DNA of 64,000 nt, taken from positions 240,705 through 304,704 of the forward strand of contig NZ_BSFN01000006.1 of assembly GCF_027922365.1 (NCBI RefSeq), written 5' to 3'. Position 1 is the stretch's first letter. Every line of letters starts with the position of its first letter. Below are positions 45,036 to 54,811 of this stretch, in pieces. The notes below the pieces were generated by a model. It did no database searches and was not told where the DNA came from. It worked only from the letters and a program-made list of their open reading frames with translations. This DNA comes from Pseudomonas turukhanskensis. Its GTDB lineage: Bacteria; Pseudomonadota; Gammaproteobacteria; Pseudomonadales; Pseudomonadaceae. Both the position numbers and the translations under genes were made by a program.

Positions 45036-45485
45036 ATGGATAACAAAGACACTATCTCGCTGCTCAACAACCTGATCGAAACCAGCAAAGACGGTCAGAA
45101 AGGTTTCCGTGAGTGCGCTGACGATCTGAAAAACCCCGAACTCAAAGGCCTGTTCACCCAGCGTTCGGCCGAGTGCGCAGCCGCTGCCAGCGAGCTGCAG
45201 CAGCTGGTTCGTAGCCTGGGTGGCGATCCGGAAACCAGCTCCAGCGCAGCCGGTACCTTGCACCGCGGTTGGGTGAACCTGAAAAGCGTACTGACCGGCC
45301 ACAGCGAAGAAGCGATTCTGAACGAATGCGAGCGCGGCGAAGACGTGGCGCTGAAGCACTATAAAGAAGCGCTGGAAAAAGACCTGCCGTCGAATGTGCG
45401 CAGCATTCTGGAAAAACAACGCCAGGGCGTACAACGCAATCACGATCAAGTGAAAGCGTTGCGCAACATGGCGCGCGCTAGCTAA
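45036..45485 (+). CDS. DUF2383 / PA2169-family four-helix-bundle protein
   Basis: A 149-residue soluble helical protein similar to the ferritin-like PA2169 family: LLNNLIETSKDGQKGF, LFTQRSAECAAAASELQQLV and GHSEEAILNECERGEDVALK are typical. ATG at 45036 is preferred to one at 45030 because AGAGGA lies about eight bases before it. Members are often stress- or stationary-phase-induced; no promoter element is firmly visible. A strong terminator follows at 45572. Confidence 0.85.
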   Translation: MDNKDTISLLNNLIETSKDGQKGFRECADDLKNPELKGLFTQRSAECAAAASELQQLVRSLGGDPETSSSAAGTLHRGWVNLKSVLTGHSEEAILNECERGEDVALKHYKEALEKDLPSNVRSILEKQRQGVQRNHDQVKALRNMARAS

Positions 45486-45571
45486 ATGATCGATCTCGGT
45501 TGATGTGAGGCTACTTGAAGAAGAGCCACACAGTTGCTGTCACGGGGCGCTCATCCGTCGTCCCCTGACGC

Positions 45572-45613
45572 AAAAGGGCGAACCGCCACAAGCGGTTCGC
45601 CCTTTCTCGTTTT
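45572..45613 (+). terminator. intrinsic terminator
   Basis: AAAGGGCGAACCGC-CACAA-GCGGTTCGCCCTTT followed by CTCGTTTT; the A/T ends make it potentially bidirectional with the LysE gene. Confidence 0.92.
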
Positions 45614-45629
45614 AGGCTTCGTGTTAGGC

Positions 45630-45663
45630 GTAGGGCGAATATCCGCGCAGCGGATAGCCGCCG
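45630..45663. repeat. solo REP arm, GTAGGGCGAATATC family (copy 5)
   Basis: GTAGGGCGAATATCCGC-GCGGATAGCCGCC only; the opposing arm is absent. Confidence 0.85.
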
Positions 45664-45678
45664 ATTCGCCGAGCGTGT

Positions 45679-46278
45679 TCAAGCCAGCAAACTGAGCCAG
45701 GCCGAGGCCAGCAACAGCAACGCCATCAGCCGGTTAAACCGCTGCATGCCGATGTCGGTCCGGCAGAAACGGGTGACGCCGCGTCCCAATGCCGCCCACG
45801 CCGCCATGCACGGCACAGCGACCACAAAGAACAACAGCGCCAACACCGCCACCCGGCCGGATTTATCCGTGGCTTGGGCTGCAAATACACCGACCACCGC
45901 CAACGCCATCATCCAGGTTTTCGGGTTGACCACTTGCAGCGCGGCGGCGGCTGTCATGCTCATCCGTTCGCCGGCTTGCTGCTGTGCGTTATCCAGTCCC
46001 ACCGCCGGGCTATTGAAGATTTGCCACGCCATATAGGTCAGCCAGGCAATACCTGCCCAGGCCATGGCCCGTTGCACCTGTGGATGTTGGGCCAGCGTAT
46101 CGCCAATGCCCAGGCCCACCAGCAATACCAATAAAGCGGCGGCACCGCAGGCGGCGGCAATCAAGGGCGCGGCCGCAACCAGCCCGAAGCGCGCGCTGTT
46201 GCTCATCACCAGCAGGTTGGTGGGGCCGGGCGTAATGGAGGCGACGAAGGCAAATAACAGAAAGGGCAGCAGGTCCAC
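45679..46278 (-). CDS. LysE/RhtB family amino-acid exporter
   Basis: A 199-residue inner-membrane protein with about six helices. The family signature is FVASITPGPTN (about residues 11-21), and VNPKTWMMALAVVG lies in helix 4. GTG at 46278 is chosen because TTGGAG precedes it by seven bases; a TTG at 46290 is also possible. Fifty-one bases after the AraC regulator gene on the same strand, so the two probably form a unit. Exported substrate unknown. Confidence 0.9.
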   Translation of the reverse strand: MDLLPFLLFAFVASITPGPTNLLVMSNSARFGLVAAAPLIAAACGAAALLVLLVGLGIGDTLAQHPQVQRAMAWAGIAWLTYMAWQIFNSPAVGLDNAQQQAGERMSMTAAAALQVVNPKTWMMALAVVGVFAAQATDKSGRVAVLALLFFVVAVPCMAAWAALGRGVTRFCRTDIGMQRFNRLMALLLLASAWLSLLA

Positions 46279-46329
46279 GTTAGGCTCCAATCAATAGCAA
46301 GAGCCTGAATGGTTGCAGGGGCAGGGCAT

Positions 46330-47166
46330 TCAGTCTGGATGATTTGTGCAGCGCTTGCGGTAGTCCGCCGGGGTCAGGCAATAGGCGCGGCGGAACCAGC
46401 GGCCCAGGTGGCTCTGGTCGGCAAAGCCCAGGGCGCTGGCGACCTCTGCCGGGGTTTGGCCCAGGGCCAGCAAGTGCCGGGCTTTGGCCAGGCGCAGTTG
46501 AATAAGGTAGGCGTGGGGCGCGATGCCGAACGCCGACTTGAAGGCGCGGCTCAGGCGAAAACGATCGACGCCACTGATACGCGCCAGATCATCCAGGCCG
46601 ATATCGTCGTGCACATGGGCATGCAGGTAGTCACGTGCGCGCTGGGCCACCAGTGGCAAGCGCGGGTCCAGCGGCAGGCGTTTGCGCCAGTGCAGATGGG
46701 CAGTCAGTTGCCCGAGCAAGCCATCCAGCGCGGTCTGCCGCACGATACGCAGTTCGCCGCCATGCAGGGCTTGAAAGGCCTGCATGGTGGCGCGGGCCAG
46801 GGCGGTATCCTGGGTCAGGGTCTGGGCGATGCTCGGTTGGCAATCGGCGGGCGCCTGTTCAAACAGGGCGTGCAGTTCGCGCTCCAGCCAATGCGGGTCG
46901 ACATAGAGCGTGGAGTAGGTGAATCCATCGGCGCTAGGGGCAAAACCGTCGTGGATTTCCCCAGGTTCGAGCATAAATACCTGGCCGGGCAGGCTGTTGT
47001 GCTGGCGCTGGCGGCAACTGAACTGCTGCACGCCTTGCTCGGTCACGCCGATCAGGTAGCTGTCATGCCAATGGGGGTCGTAGGCGTGGCCACGGAAATG
47101 GGCACGAATGGTCTCGATGCCGGTGTCGGCATCCTGGGCGAGATCGATCCAGTTGGTTGAGGCCAT
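46330..47166 (-). CDS. AraC-family regulator with N-terminal cupin
   Basis: A 278-residue regulator. The N-terminal cupin sensor domain contains DPHWHDSYLIGVTEQG (about 30-45) and VFMLEPGEIHDGF. The two C-terminal helix-turn-helices are GLDDLARISGVDRFRLSRAFK (quoted as LDDLARISGVDRFRLSRAF) and EVASALGFADQSHLGRWFR. This AraC-plus-LysE pairing is common, where the regulator senses the amino acid to be exported. Confidence 0.92.
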   Translation of the reverse strand: MASTNWIDLAQDADTGIETIRAHFRGHAYDPHWHDSYLIGVTEQGVQQFSCRQRQHNSLPGQVFMLEPGEIHDGFAPSADGFTYSTLYVDPHWLERELHALFEQAPADCQPSIAQTLTQDTALARATMQAFQALHGGELRIVRQTALDGLLGQLTAHLHWRKRLPLDPRLPLVAQRARDYLHAHVHDDIGLDDLARISGVDRFRLSRAFKSAFGIAPHAYLIQLRLAKARHLLALGQTPAEVASALGFADQSHLGRWFRRAYCLTPADYRKRCTNHPD

Positions 47167-47253
47167 GGCGTGGGACCAGAAAGCGTTGGTTGCGGCCAGT
47201 ATGCCTTTGAAGAAATTCAGTGTCTGGAAGTTTTGTGCAGGGCTTGCGGGTGG

Positions 47254-47366
47254 CCCTCACCCCCAGCCCTTCTTCCACAAGTGGGCGAGGGGAGCCCGAT
47301 TACCGCGCGCCCTTCAAGCGCCGCTCCAGTCCCCTCGCCCCTGCGGGGAGAGGGTTAGGGTGAGGG
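47254..47366. repeat. inverted repeat, CCCTCACCC family (copy 3)
   Basis: CCCTCACCCCCAGCCCTTC...CAAGTGGGCGAGGGGA and CCCTCGCCCCTGCGGGGAGA-GGGTTAGGGTGAGGG. Arms are more divergent than in copies 1 and 2. Confidence 0.82.
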
Positions 47367-47384
47367 GCGGCGGCAACCCCATTT

Positions 47385-48065
47385 TCAAGGGTGCGCCGTC
47401 GACACCAGGGTATTCAACCAAGGCCGCAGATAGCAGGTGGAGATCACCTTGGTATCGCACTTGCCGTTCGTCAGTGCCTCGCGCAGCTTGCCGATATCGG
47501 CACGCTCCACGTAGGCGCGGGCATCTTCCATATCATCCGCTGTGCCATACCCGCCGTTGAGCATTTCGCTCAGCGCCTCCTGTTTGCTCCAGCCCTGGAC
47601 CACGGTACGAAACATCGCCGCTATCAATCCGGTGCGGTCGCTGCCGTGTTTGCAATGCATCAATACCGGCCCACGGGTCTCTGCCAGTTGCAGGGTGTTG
47701 AGCACGCGCAATACATCCGCATCGTCCACGCGGTCGGCATGCAGGGGGATACTGATCAGGTTGATAGTGCTGTTGCCCAGCCACTGGCGGTCATCGTCTT
47801 TGACCAGCGATACCACGGTGCGTACCTGCAGTTCGTTTATCAGCGCCAAGTTCTGCGGCTTGGGAAGCGCGCTGCGGTACAGGGTGGGCGACATTTCAAA
47901 GAGGTTGAAGGATGCATCCACCGGCCGTGCCCAGTTCTCCGCTTGCGGGCCAGTGAGCAGCGGCGTTTCAGCATTCTGGACAGGCAGATAACGCGCCACC
48001 AGCCAGCCGCCCACCAGGGCGACTACGGCGATGACAGAAAAAACCAGACGGCGTGACGTGCGCAT
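47385..48065 (-). CDS. dual-specificity / tyrosine phosphatase-like protein, membrane-anchored
   Basis: A 226-residue protein with one N-terminal membrane segment (about 7-26). MHCKHGSDRTG (about 145-155) is the CX5R phosphatase loop with catalytic Cys and Arg; LYRSALPKPQNL and VVSLVKDD are family stretches of the DSP/ PTP-like group. GGGAG precedes the ATG at 48065; the frame is open to 48092. It would act in the periplasm. Substrate unknown; some such enzymes act on inositol phosphates or phospholipids. Confidence 0.85.
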   Translation of the reverse strand: MRTSRRLVFSVIAVVALVGGWLVARYLPVQNAETPLLTGPQAENWARPVDASFNLFEMSPTLYRSALPKPQNLALINELQVRTVVSLVKDDDRQWLGNSTINLISIPLHADRVDDADVLRVLNTLQLAETRGPVLMHCKHGSDRTGLIAAMFRTVVQGWSKQEALSEMLNGGYGTADDMEDARAYVERADIGKLREALTNGKCDTKVISTCYLRPWLNTLVSTAHP

Positions 48066-48158
48066 GAAGACTCCCCGAGTAAGGGAGCCCATGCTAGGTA
48101 TCAGCGGGTGAAGCGCTGATCAAATCGGCGTGAAAAAAGAGTGAAGGGTCGCGGTGTT

Positions 48159-48830
48159 TTACTGATTGCGCGAGCCACCAAAGTAGGCGCAGCCGCGCTC
48201 CACTTTGCCGTTGCTGCGCAATTCCGCCGAAAGGAATTGCACCGCCCCGCTGGCGCTGTCCACGCAACGTTGCGGCGCCACCCACAACTCCAGGCGCAGG
48301 CCGTTGGCTTCGCTGGTGAGGTTGAAGCGGCCATCGCCCAGTTGTTCTTCCAGGTACGGCAGGGCCAGCGCTTCCTGCCCCGGGCGCTCGAGCACCATGC
48401 CTTTGGCATTCACGCTGACGCTCCAGTCCGGCTCATGGCCGCTGGCGCGCAGCACCTGGCGTTTGAAGTTGGGGTCGTCGCAGCCGTGCCCTTCACGTTG
48501 CACGCGGTACAAGCGGGTGAGGTTCAACTGGCCGTCGCTGCCGGCCACTTTGCTGGCGTCGAGGTTGCCGCTGACGTCGGCAAACAGCGTGGCGTCCCGG
48601 GTATCGAGCAGCGAGGCCGACTCTTGCAGCAGCCCGGTGTTGCCAGTGTCGTTGATGACAAAGCGGCGCTGCTCCTGGCACGGGCGCAGCAGCAATTTGC
48701 CGTCGTTGACGCTCAGTTCACCCTGAATCCGGGTGCCCGACGACACGGGCGTTTCCTGGGGGCCGTAGAGCATCGTGCAGCTGGCAAACAGGGGCAGCAG
48801 GGCAAACAGCAGAGGGCGAACAGCGCGCAT
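48159..48830 (-). CDS. COG3650-like lipoprotein
   Basis: A 223-residue protein with signal peptide and lipobox LFASC (about 14-18). The mature part contains GTRIQGELSVNDGKLLLRPC, quoted in part, and PDWSVSVNAKGMVLERPG, which resembles the COG3650/META-like envelope proteins, with two pairs of Cys. ATG at 48830 is chosen because GGAG lies about eight bases before it. It is upstream of the phosphatase gene with a 93-base gap. Function unknown. Confidence 0.78.
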   Translation of the reverse strand: MRAVRPLLFALLPLFASCTMLYGPQETPVSSGTRIQGELSVNDGKLLLRPCQEQRRFVINDTGNTGLLQESASLLDTRDATLFADVSGNLDASKVAGSDGQLNLTRLYRVQREGHGCDDPNFKRQVLRASGHEPDWSVSVNAKGMVLERPGQEALALPYLEEQLGDGRFNLTSEANGLRLELWVAPQRCVDSASGAVQFLSAELRSNGKVERGCAYFGGSRNQ

Positions 48831-48907
48831 CGAAGGGGTCTCCATGGAAGTGCGGCCAAGGTACCCATGGCCTGACCCCGATACAAGGCCCCCTCCCCGC
48901 AAACGCA

Positions 48908-49507
48908 TTAGCCGACGGTATAAATCTGCCCCGTCTGTTTTCCTTCCACGCTCTTGGCATACGCCAGCGCCACATCCACTGCCGGCACCGGCTTGAAGCC
49001 ACGGAAGAAGGGGCCGTAGCTGTCCATCGCTTCCACCAGCACCGTGGGGCTGACGATGTTTACCCGCAAGCCGCGCGGCAGTTCGATGGCGGCGGCTTTG
49101 ACGAAGCTGTTGAGCGCGCCGTTGACCATGCTCGCCGAGGTGCCGGCCACAATCGGGTCATCGCTGAGCACACCCGAGGTGAAGGTGAACGAGCCGCCGT
49201 CGTTGATAAATTCGCGGCCAATCAGCAGCAGGTTCACCTGGCCCATCAGCTTGTCATTCAGGCCCACGGCAAATTGCTCGGCCTGCATCTCGGCCAGGGC
49301 GCCGAAGTGCACCGAACCGGTGGCGGCCACCAGTGCATCGAATTTGCCGATGGCCTGGAACAGCTGACGAATCGAGGCCGTATCGCGGATATCCACCTGG
49401 TAATCGCCGCTGCTGCGACCTACGCGGATCACTTGGTGACGCTCGGCCAGTTCACGTTCTACAGCTTGGCCAATGGTGCCACTGGCGCCGACAAGGATGA
49501 TTTTCAT
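48908..49507 (-). CDS. short-chain dehydrogenase/reductase
   Basis: A 199-residue short SDR. The NAD(P) motif is GASGTIGQAV (residues 7-16). The active-site region lacks the usual YxxxK: after FTFTSGVLSDDP (Ser) comes GTSASMVNGALNSFVKAAA, where Tyr is replaced by Met. This pattern is known in a subgroup of short SDRs, so catalysis is uncertain. AGGAG lies before the ATG. Divergent from a LysR regulator, which likely controls it. Confidence 0.88.
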   Translation of the reverse strand: MKIILVGASGTIGQAVERELAERHQVIRVGRSSGDYQVDIRDTASIRQLFQAIGKFDALVAATGSVHFGALAEMQAEQFAVGLNDKLMGQVNLLLIGREFINDGGSFTFTSGVLSDDPIVAGTSASMVNGALNSFVKAAAIELPRGLRVNIVSPTVLVEAMDSYGPFFRGFKPVPAVDVALAYAKSVEGKQTGQIYTVG

Positions 49508-49616
49508 GGCACTGCTCCTGACGAGTGAGTTGAGTGGCATGCAGTGTAGATCCGCTGTTTGTGGGTGATAATCCAGCTAATTGGAAACCTTTGGTTCTCG
49601 TTGGGAAACAATCGGT

Positions 49617-50540
49617 ATGAGCGAAATGGATGATCTGGCCGCCTTCGCCAGTTTGGTGGAGGCCGGCAGTTTTACCCAGGCCGCTAGGCGGCTGGGCTGT
49701 AGCAAGGGGCAGCTGTCCAAGCGCATTGGCTTGCTGGAGCAGGGGCTGGGCATCAGTTTGCTGTACCGCACCACGCGCAAGCTGTCGCTGACGGCGGCGG
49801 GCGCGGCGCTGTTGCCTGAGGCGCAGGCGTTGGTCGCGCAGGCTACCCGCGCCCGGCAAACGTTGGCGCGCCTGCAGGAAGAGGCGGTGGGCAGCGTGCG
49901 CATCACCGCGCCGGTGTCTTTGGGTGACACGTTTTTCGATGCCTTGCAGCTGCAATTTGCCCAGGCCTATCCACACATCCATATCGAGCTGGAGCTGAGC
50001 AACACGTACCGCGATCTGGTGGCCGATGGGTTTGACCTGGCCATTCGCAGTGGCGAACAGACCGATGACCGTCTGGTGGCCAGGCCCTTGCTGTCGATGC
50101 AAGAACTCACCTGCGCCAGCCCCGCGTACCTGGCCGCTCACGGTGAAGTGCAAACGCCGCAGCTGTTGAGCCAGCACGTGTGCCTGCTCAACAGCCATTA
50201 CAGCGGCGCCGAGGAGTGGCTGTATCACCGCCAGCATGAACTGACGCGGGTGCAGGTGAACGGCCCGTTTGCCAGTAACCACTACAGCCTGCTGAAGAAG
50301 GCCTGCCTGGGCGGCGCGGGGATTGCGCGGTTGCCGTCGTACCTAGTGCACCAGGAGTTGCTGGACGGCAGCCTGGTGTGGCTATTGCGCGATTACCAGA
50401 CACGCATCAGCCCGGTGTTTCTGGTGCACGCCTATCAAGATGGCTTGCCCAAACGCACGCAGGTGCTGGCAGATTATTTGTTGGGGTGGTTTGAGCAAAG
50501 GCGCCAGGAGCTGGATCGGTTGACGGCTCAAACGTTTTAA
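49617..50540 (+). CDS. LysR-family transcriptional regulator
   Basis: A 307-residue regulator. The N-terminal winged helix includes DLAAFASLVEAGSFTQAARR and GCSKGQLSKRIGLLEQGLG. The C-terminal effector domain starts near residue 90 (VRITAPVSLGDTFF) and resembles the CrgA/DhcR-like group. ATG at 49617 gives MSEMDDL; the frame is open to 49581. It is divergent from the SDR gene with 109 bases between starts. Confidence 0.93.
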   Translation: MSEMDDLAAFASLVEAGSFTQAARRLGCSKGQLSKRIGLLEQGLGISLLYRTTRKLSLTAAGAALLPEAQALVAQATRARQTLARLQEEAVGSVRITAPVSLGDTFFDALQLQFAQAYPHIHIELELSNTYRDLVADGFDLAIRSGEQTDDRLVARPLLSMQELTCASPAYLAAHGEVQTPQLLSQHVCLLNSHYSGAEEWLYHRQHELTRVQVNGPFASNHYSLLKKACLGGAGIARLPSYLVHQELLDGSLVWLLRDYQTRISPVFLVHAYQDGLPKRTQVLADYLLGWFEQRRQELDRLTAQTF

Positions 50541-50544
50541 CGTC

Positions 50545-50647
50545 CCCCTCACCCCAGCCCTCTCCCGCGAGGGGACAGGGGGCCGGCCGAGGTTTTTGCA
50601 GGAGTAGGTATCCCCTCTACCTCTGGGAGAGGGGCTTGGGGTGAGGG
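50545..50647. repeat. inverted repeat, CCCTCACCC family (copy 4)
   Basis: CCCCCTCACCCCAGCCCTCT-CCCGCGAGGG and CCCCTCTACCTCTGGGAGAG-GGGCTTGGGGTGAGGG, between convergent lysR and methyltransferase genes. Confidence 0.85.
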
Positions 50648-50653
50648 TTGCGG

Positions 50654-51871
50654 TTATAGGCGGTTGTCAGCCTTGAGCAACGTCTCCAGACACTGCTCCC
50701 GAATCCCGTAAAACGCCTTGATGCCCTGAATCTTTTCCATCATTTCGGTCGCGTCTACCGGCTCTGCGCGTTTTACGGCGAGAATCATCTTGTTCTTGTT
50801 GGTGTGCTCCAACGAGACAAATTCAAACACCTTGGTTTCATACCCACAGGCCTCCAGCAGCAGGGCGCGCAGGCTGTCGGTGACCATCTCGGCTTCCTGC
50901 CCCAGGTGCACGCCGTATTGCAGCATGGGGCGCAGCATGCTCGGGCTGCTCATCTGCGGGCGGATCTGTTTGTGGCAGCAGGGCGAGCACATGATGATCG
51001 AGGCGTCGCTGCGAATGCCTAGGTGAATGGCGTAGTCGGTGGCCACATCGCAGGCGTGCAGGGCGATCATGATGTCGATGGCCGCCGGCGTGTAGGTACG
51101 CACATCACCGTGCTCGAAACTCAGCCCCGGTTGCTCCAGGCGCGCCGCCGCGTCGTTGCCCAGGCGCACCATGTCTTCGCGCAGCTCCACACCGGTGACC
51201 TTGCCCTGGCGGCCGAGGCTGTTGCGCAGGTAGTCGTGCATGGCGAAGGTCAGGTAGCCCTTGCCGGAGCCGAAGTCGACGGCATGGATGGCTTCATCGA
51301 CGCCGCGTCGTTGCAGCGGCGAGCTGGCCAGGGCATGGGAAAACACTTCGACGAACTTGTTGATCTGCTTCCACTTGCGCGCCATCGCCGGCACCAGTTC
51401 GTGCTTGGCGGTGGTTACGCCCAGGTCGGTGAGGAACGGGCGGGTCAGTTCCAGAAAGCGTTTTTTCTCGCGGTCATGGCCGGTGCTGGCGCCTTCGCGC
51501 TCAACGGCTCTACCCACGAACAGCCGGCTTTTGTTTTTCTTGCCGAAGGTGAGCTGCACGTCGTCGGTCAGCGACAGCAAGTGCGCGTTCTTGAACGCGG
51601 CCGGCAGCAGCTCGGCGATCAGCGCCAGGGCTTCATCCAGCGGATGGTTCTTGGTGATATCGCGGGTTTTGTAGGTGTACACAAACGACAGGCAGGCCTG
51701 GCCGCGTACCGTCACCGGGCGCAGGGTGAGGCGTTGCAGGTCGGCTTCCGCGCCCTGGTATTTGCTCAGCAACACCTTGACCAGGGTGTTTTGCACCAGG
51801 CTTTTGTCCACGAGGGCGAGAAACTCGCTGCGGTCATCGGTGGCGGTGGGGGAAGCAACTTCGACTGACAT
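50654..51871 (-). CDS. SAM-dependent methyltransferase (METTL25-like)
   Basis: A 405-residue cytoplasmic protein. The SAM-binding core is AVDFGSGKGYLTFAMHDYL (about 197-215), followed by VTGVELREDMV. MIALHACDVATDYAIH and the Cys-rich SPCCHKQIRPQ are characteristic of the Methyltransf_32 / METTL25 group. The N-terminal 150 residues are family-specific. Substrate is unproven; some relatives are tied to rRNA or ribosomal protein methylation, but that is inference. Confidence 0.85.
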   Translation of the reverse strand: MSVEVASPTATDDRSEFLALVDKSLVQNTLVKVLLSKYQGAEADLQRLTLRPVTVRGQACLSFVYTYKTRDITKNHPLDEALALIAELLPAAFKNAHLLSLTDDVQLTFGKKNKSRLFVGRAVEREGASTGHDREKKRFLELTRPFLTDLGVTTAKHELVPAMARKWKQINKFVEVFSHALASSPLQRRGVDEAIHAVDFGSGKGYLTFAMHDYLRNSLGRQGKVTGVELREDMVRLGNDAAARLEQPGLSFEHGDVRTYTPAAIDIMIALHACDVATDYAIHLGIRSDASIIMCSPCCHKQIRPQMSSPSMLRPMLQYGVHLGQEAEMVTDSLRALLLEACGYETKVFEFVSLEHTNKNKMILAVKRAEPVDATEMMEKIQGIKAFYGIREQCLETLLKADNRL

Positions 51872-51958
51872 GTACAGGCCCGGTTATCACTGGCTGGCAA
51901 GGGGCGGTAATGCTACAGGGTTCGCGTTGTTCTGTGGCAGTGGGCCGACCTGCGTCGG

Positions 51959-52024
51959 GTAGGGTGTGCTCCGCGCACCGAGCGATTCATGGACCATCGC
52001 AACGGTGCGCATAGCACACCCTAC
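51959..52024. repeat. GTAG-bounded inverted repeat, GTAGGGTGTGC family (copy 2)
   Basis: GTAGGGTGTGCTCCGCGCACC faces GGTGCGCATAGCACACCCTAC (arms of 21 bases, given here only as recognised ends GTAGGGTGTGC and GCACACCCTAC). Confidence 0.85.
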
Positions 52025-52030
52025 GAAAGC

Positions 52031-52056
52031 AAAAAGCCCCGCGTGGCGGGGCTTTT
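52031..52056 (-). terminator. intrinsic terminator after livF
   Basis: AAAAGCCCCGC-CA-GCGGGGCTTTTT on the minus strand, 15 bases after the livF stop. Confidence 0.92.
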
Positions 52057-52070
52057 ATGTGGGGCGGGTA

Positions 52071-52772
52071 CTAGCCGCCGAGGTAGGCGTCGCGCACCTT
52101 CGGGTCGGTCAGCAGCGCTTCCCCGGTGCCTTGCATCACCACATGGCCGTTTTCCAGAACATAGGCACGGTCAGCAATTTTCAATGCCTGGTTGGCGTTC
52201 TGTTCCACCAGAAACACGGTCACGCCATCTTTTCGCAGTTGTTCAATGATCTGAAAAATCTGCTGGATGATGATCGGTGCCAGGCCCAGCGACGGCTCGT
52301 CGAGCAGCAGCAGTTGCGGCTTGCTCATCAGCGCACGGCCGATGGCGAGCATTTGCTGTTCGCCGCCGGACATGGTGCCGCCGCGCTGGTTGTAGCGTTC
52401 CTTCAAGCGCGGGAACAGGTGCAGCACCTTGTCCAGTTGCGCTTGATAGTCGCCTTTGTCGGTGAAGAAGCCACCCATGGCCAAGTTCTCTTCCACGGTC
52501 AGGCGGGCAAAGATGCGGCGGCCTTCGGGCACCACCGCAATGCTTTTGCGCATGATCTCGCTGGACTCCAGCCCCACCAGCTCTTCGCCCTGATAGCGGA
52601 TGCTGCCTTTGGCCGCACGGGGCGAGCCGCAGAGGGTCATCAGCAGGGTCGATTTGCCGGCGCCGTTGGCCCCGATCAGGGTGACGATCTCGCCCTTGTG
52701 CACTTCCACGTTGACGTTATGCAACGCCTGGATCTTGCCGTAGAAGGTGGAAACGTTATCGAAATACAGCAT
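52071..52772 (-). CDS. livF: branched-chain amino acid ABC transporter ATP-binding protein LivF
   Basis: A 233-residue ATPase subunit. Walker A is GANGAGKST (about 35-43), the ABC signature MSGGEQQMLAIGRAL (about 137-151), Walker B LLLLDEPSLGL (about 157-167). It ends RDAYLGG, as usual in the family. Three bases after livG. With LivG it powers uptake of leucine, isoleucine and valine. In Pseudomonas this set is also named bra (BraG here). Confidence 0.95.
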   Translation of the reverse strand: MLYFDNVSTFYGKIQALHNVNVEVHKGEIVTLIGANGAGKSTLLMTLCGSPRAAKGSIRYQGEELVGLESSEIMRKSIAVVPEGRRIFARLTVEENLAMGGFFTDKGDYQAQLDKVLHLFPRLKERYNQRGGTMSGGEQQMLAIGRALMSKPQLLLLDEPSLGLAPIIIQQIFQIIEQLRKDGVTVFLVEQNANQALKIADRAYVLENGHVVMQGTGEALLTDPKVRDAYLGG

Positions 52773-52775
52773 GAG

Positions 52776-53539
52776 TTACGCCTCCCCCAGATAGGCTTTG
52801 ATCACATCCGGATTGTCGCGAATCTGCTCCGGTGTGCCGTCGGCCAGGGGAGTACCCTGGTTGATCACCACGATGTGGTCGGAAATGCTCATCACCAGCT
52901 TCATGTCGTGTTCGATCAGCAACACGGTGACGTTGTATTCATCGCGCAGCACACCGATAAGCTTTTTCAGCTCTTCGGTTTCGTTCGGGTTCAACCCGGC
53001 CGCCGGCTCGTCGAGCATCAGCAGGCGAGGGCGGGTCATCATGCAGCGGGCGATTTCCAGACGGCGCTGCTGACCATAAGCCAGGGTGCCGGCCGGGCGG
53101 TTGGCCACGTTGGTGAGGTTGACCTTTTCCAGCCAGTGCGCGGCGAACTCCATGGCCTCGCGCTCGCTTTTGCGGAACGCCGGGGTCTTGAACAGGCCCG
53201 CCAGGAAGTTGGTGTTGATATGCCGGTGTTGGGCAATCAACAGGTTTTCGATGGCGGTCATGTCCTTGAACAGGCGCACGTTCTGGAACGTACGCACTAC
53301 GCCCTTGCGGGCGATTTCGTGCCCGGCCAGGCCCTGGATGGCTTCGCCGTCCAGCAGCACGGTGCCGGAAGTGGGTTTGTAGAAACCGGTCAGGCAATTG
53401 AACACGGTGGTCTTGCCGGCGCCGTTCGGGCCGATCATGGACACCACCTGTTTTTCCTGCACGGTCAGGCCCACACCGTTAACGGCCAGCAGACCGCCGA
53501 AGCGCATGCACAGGCCGCTTACTTCAAGAATCGGGCGGC

Positions 53540-53543
<4 letters not shown>
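52776..53543 (-). CDS. livG: branched-chain amino acid ABC transporter ATP-binding protein LivG
   Basis: A 255-residue ATPase subunit. Walker [12 protein letters not shown] (about 38-48), signature [15 protein letters not shown], Walker [14 protein letters not shown], and the long LivG-specific insert between them containing [18 protein letters not shown]. It starts four bases inside the livM stop, so they are coupled. BraF in Pseudomonas naming. Confidence 0.95.
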
Positions 53544-54807
<1,264 letters not shown>

Positions 54808-54811
<4 letters not shown>

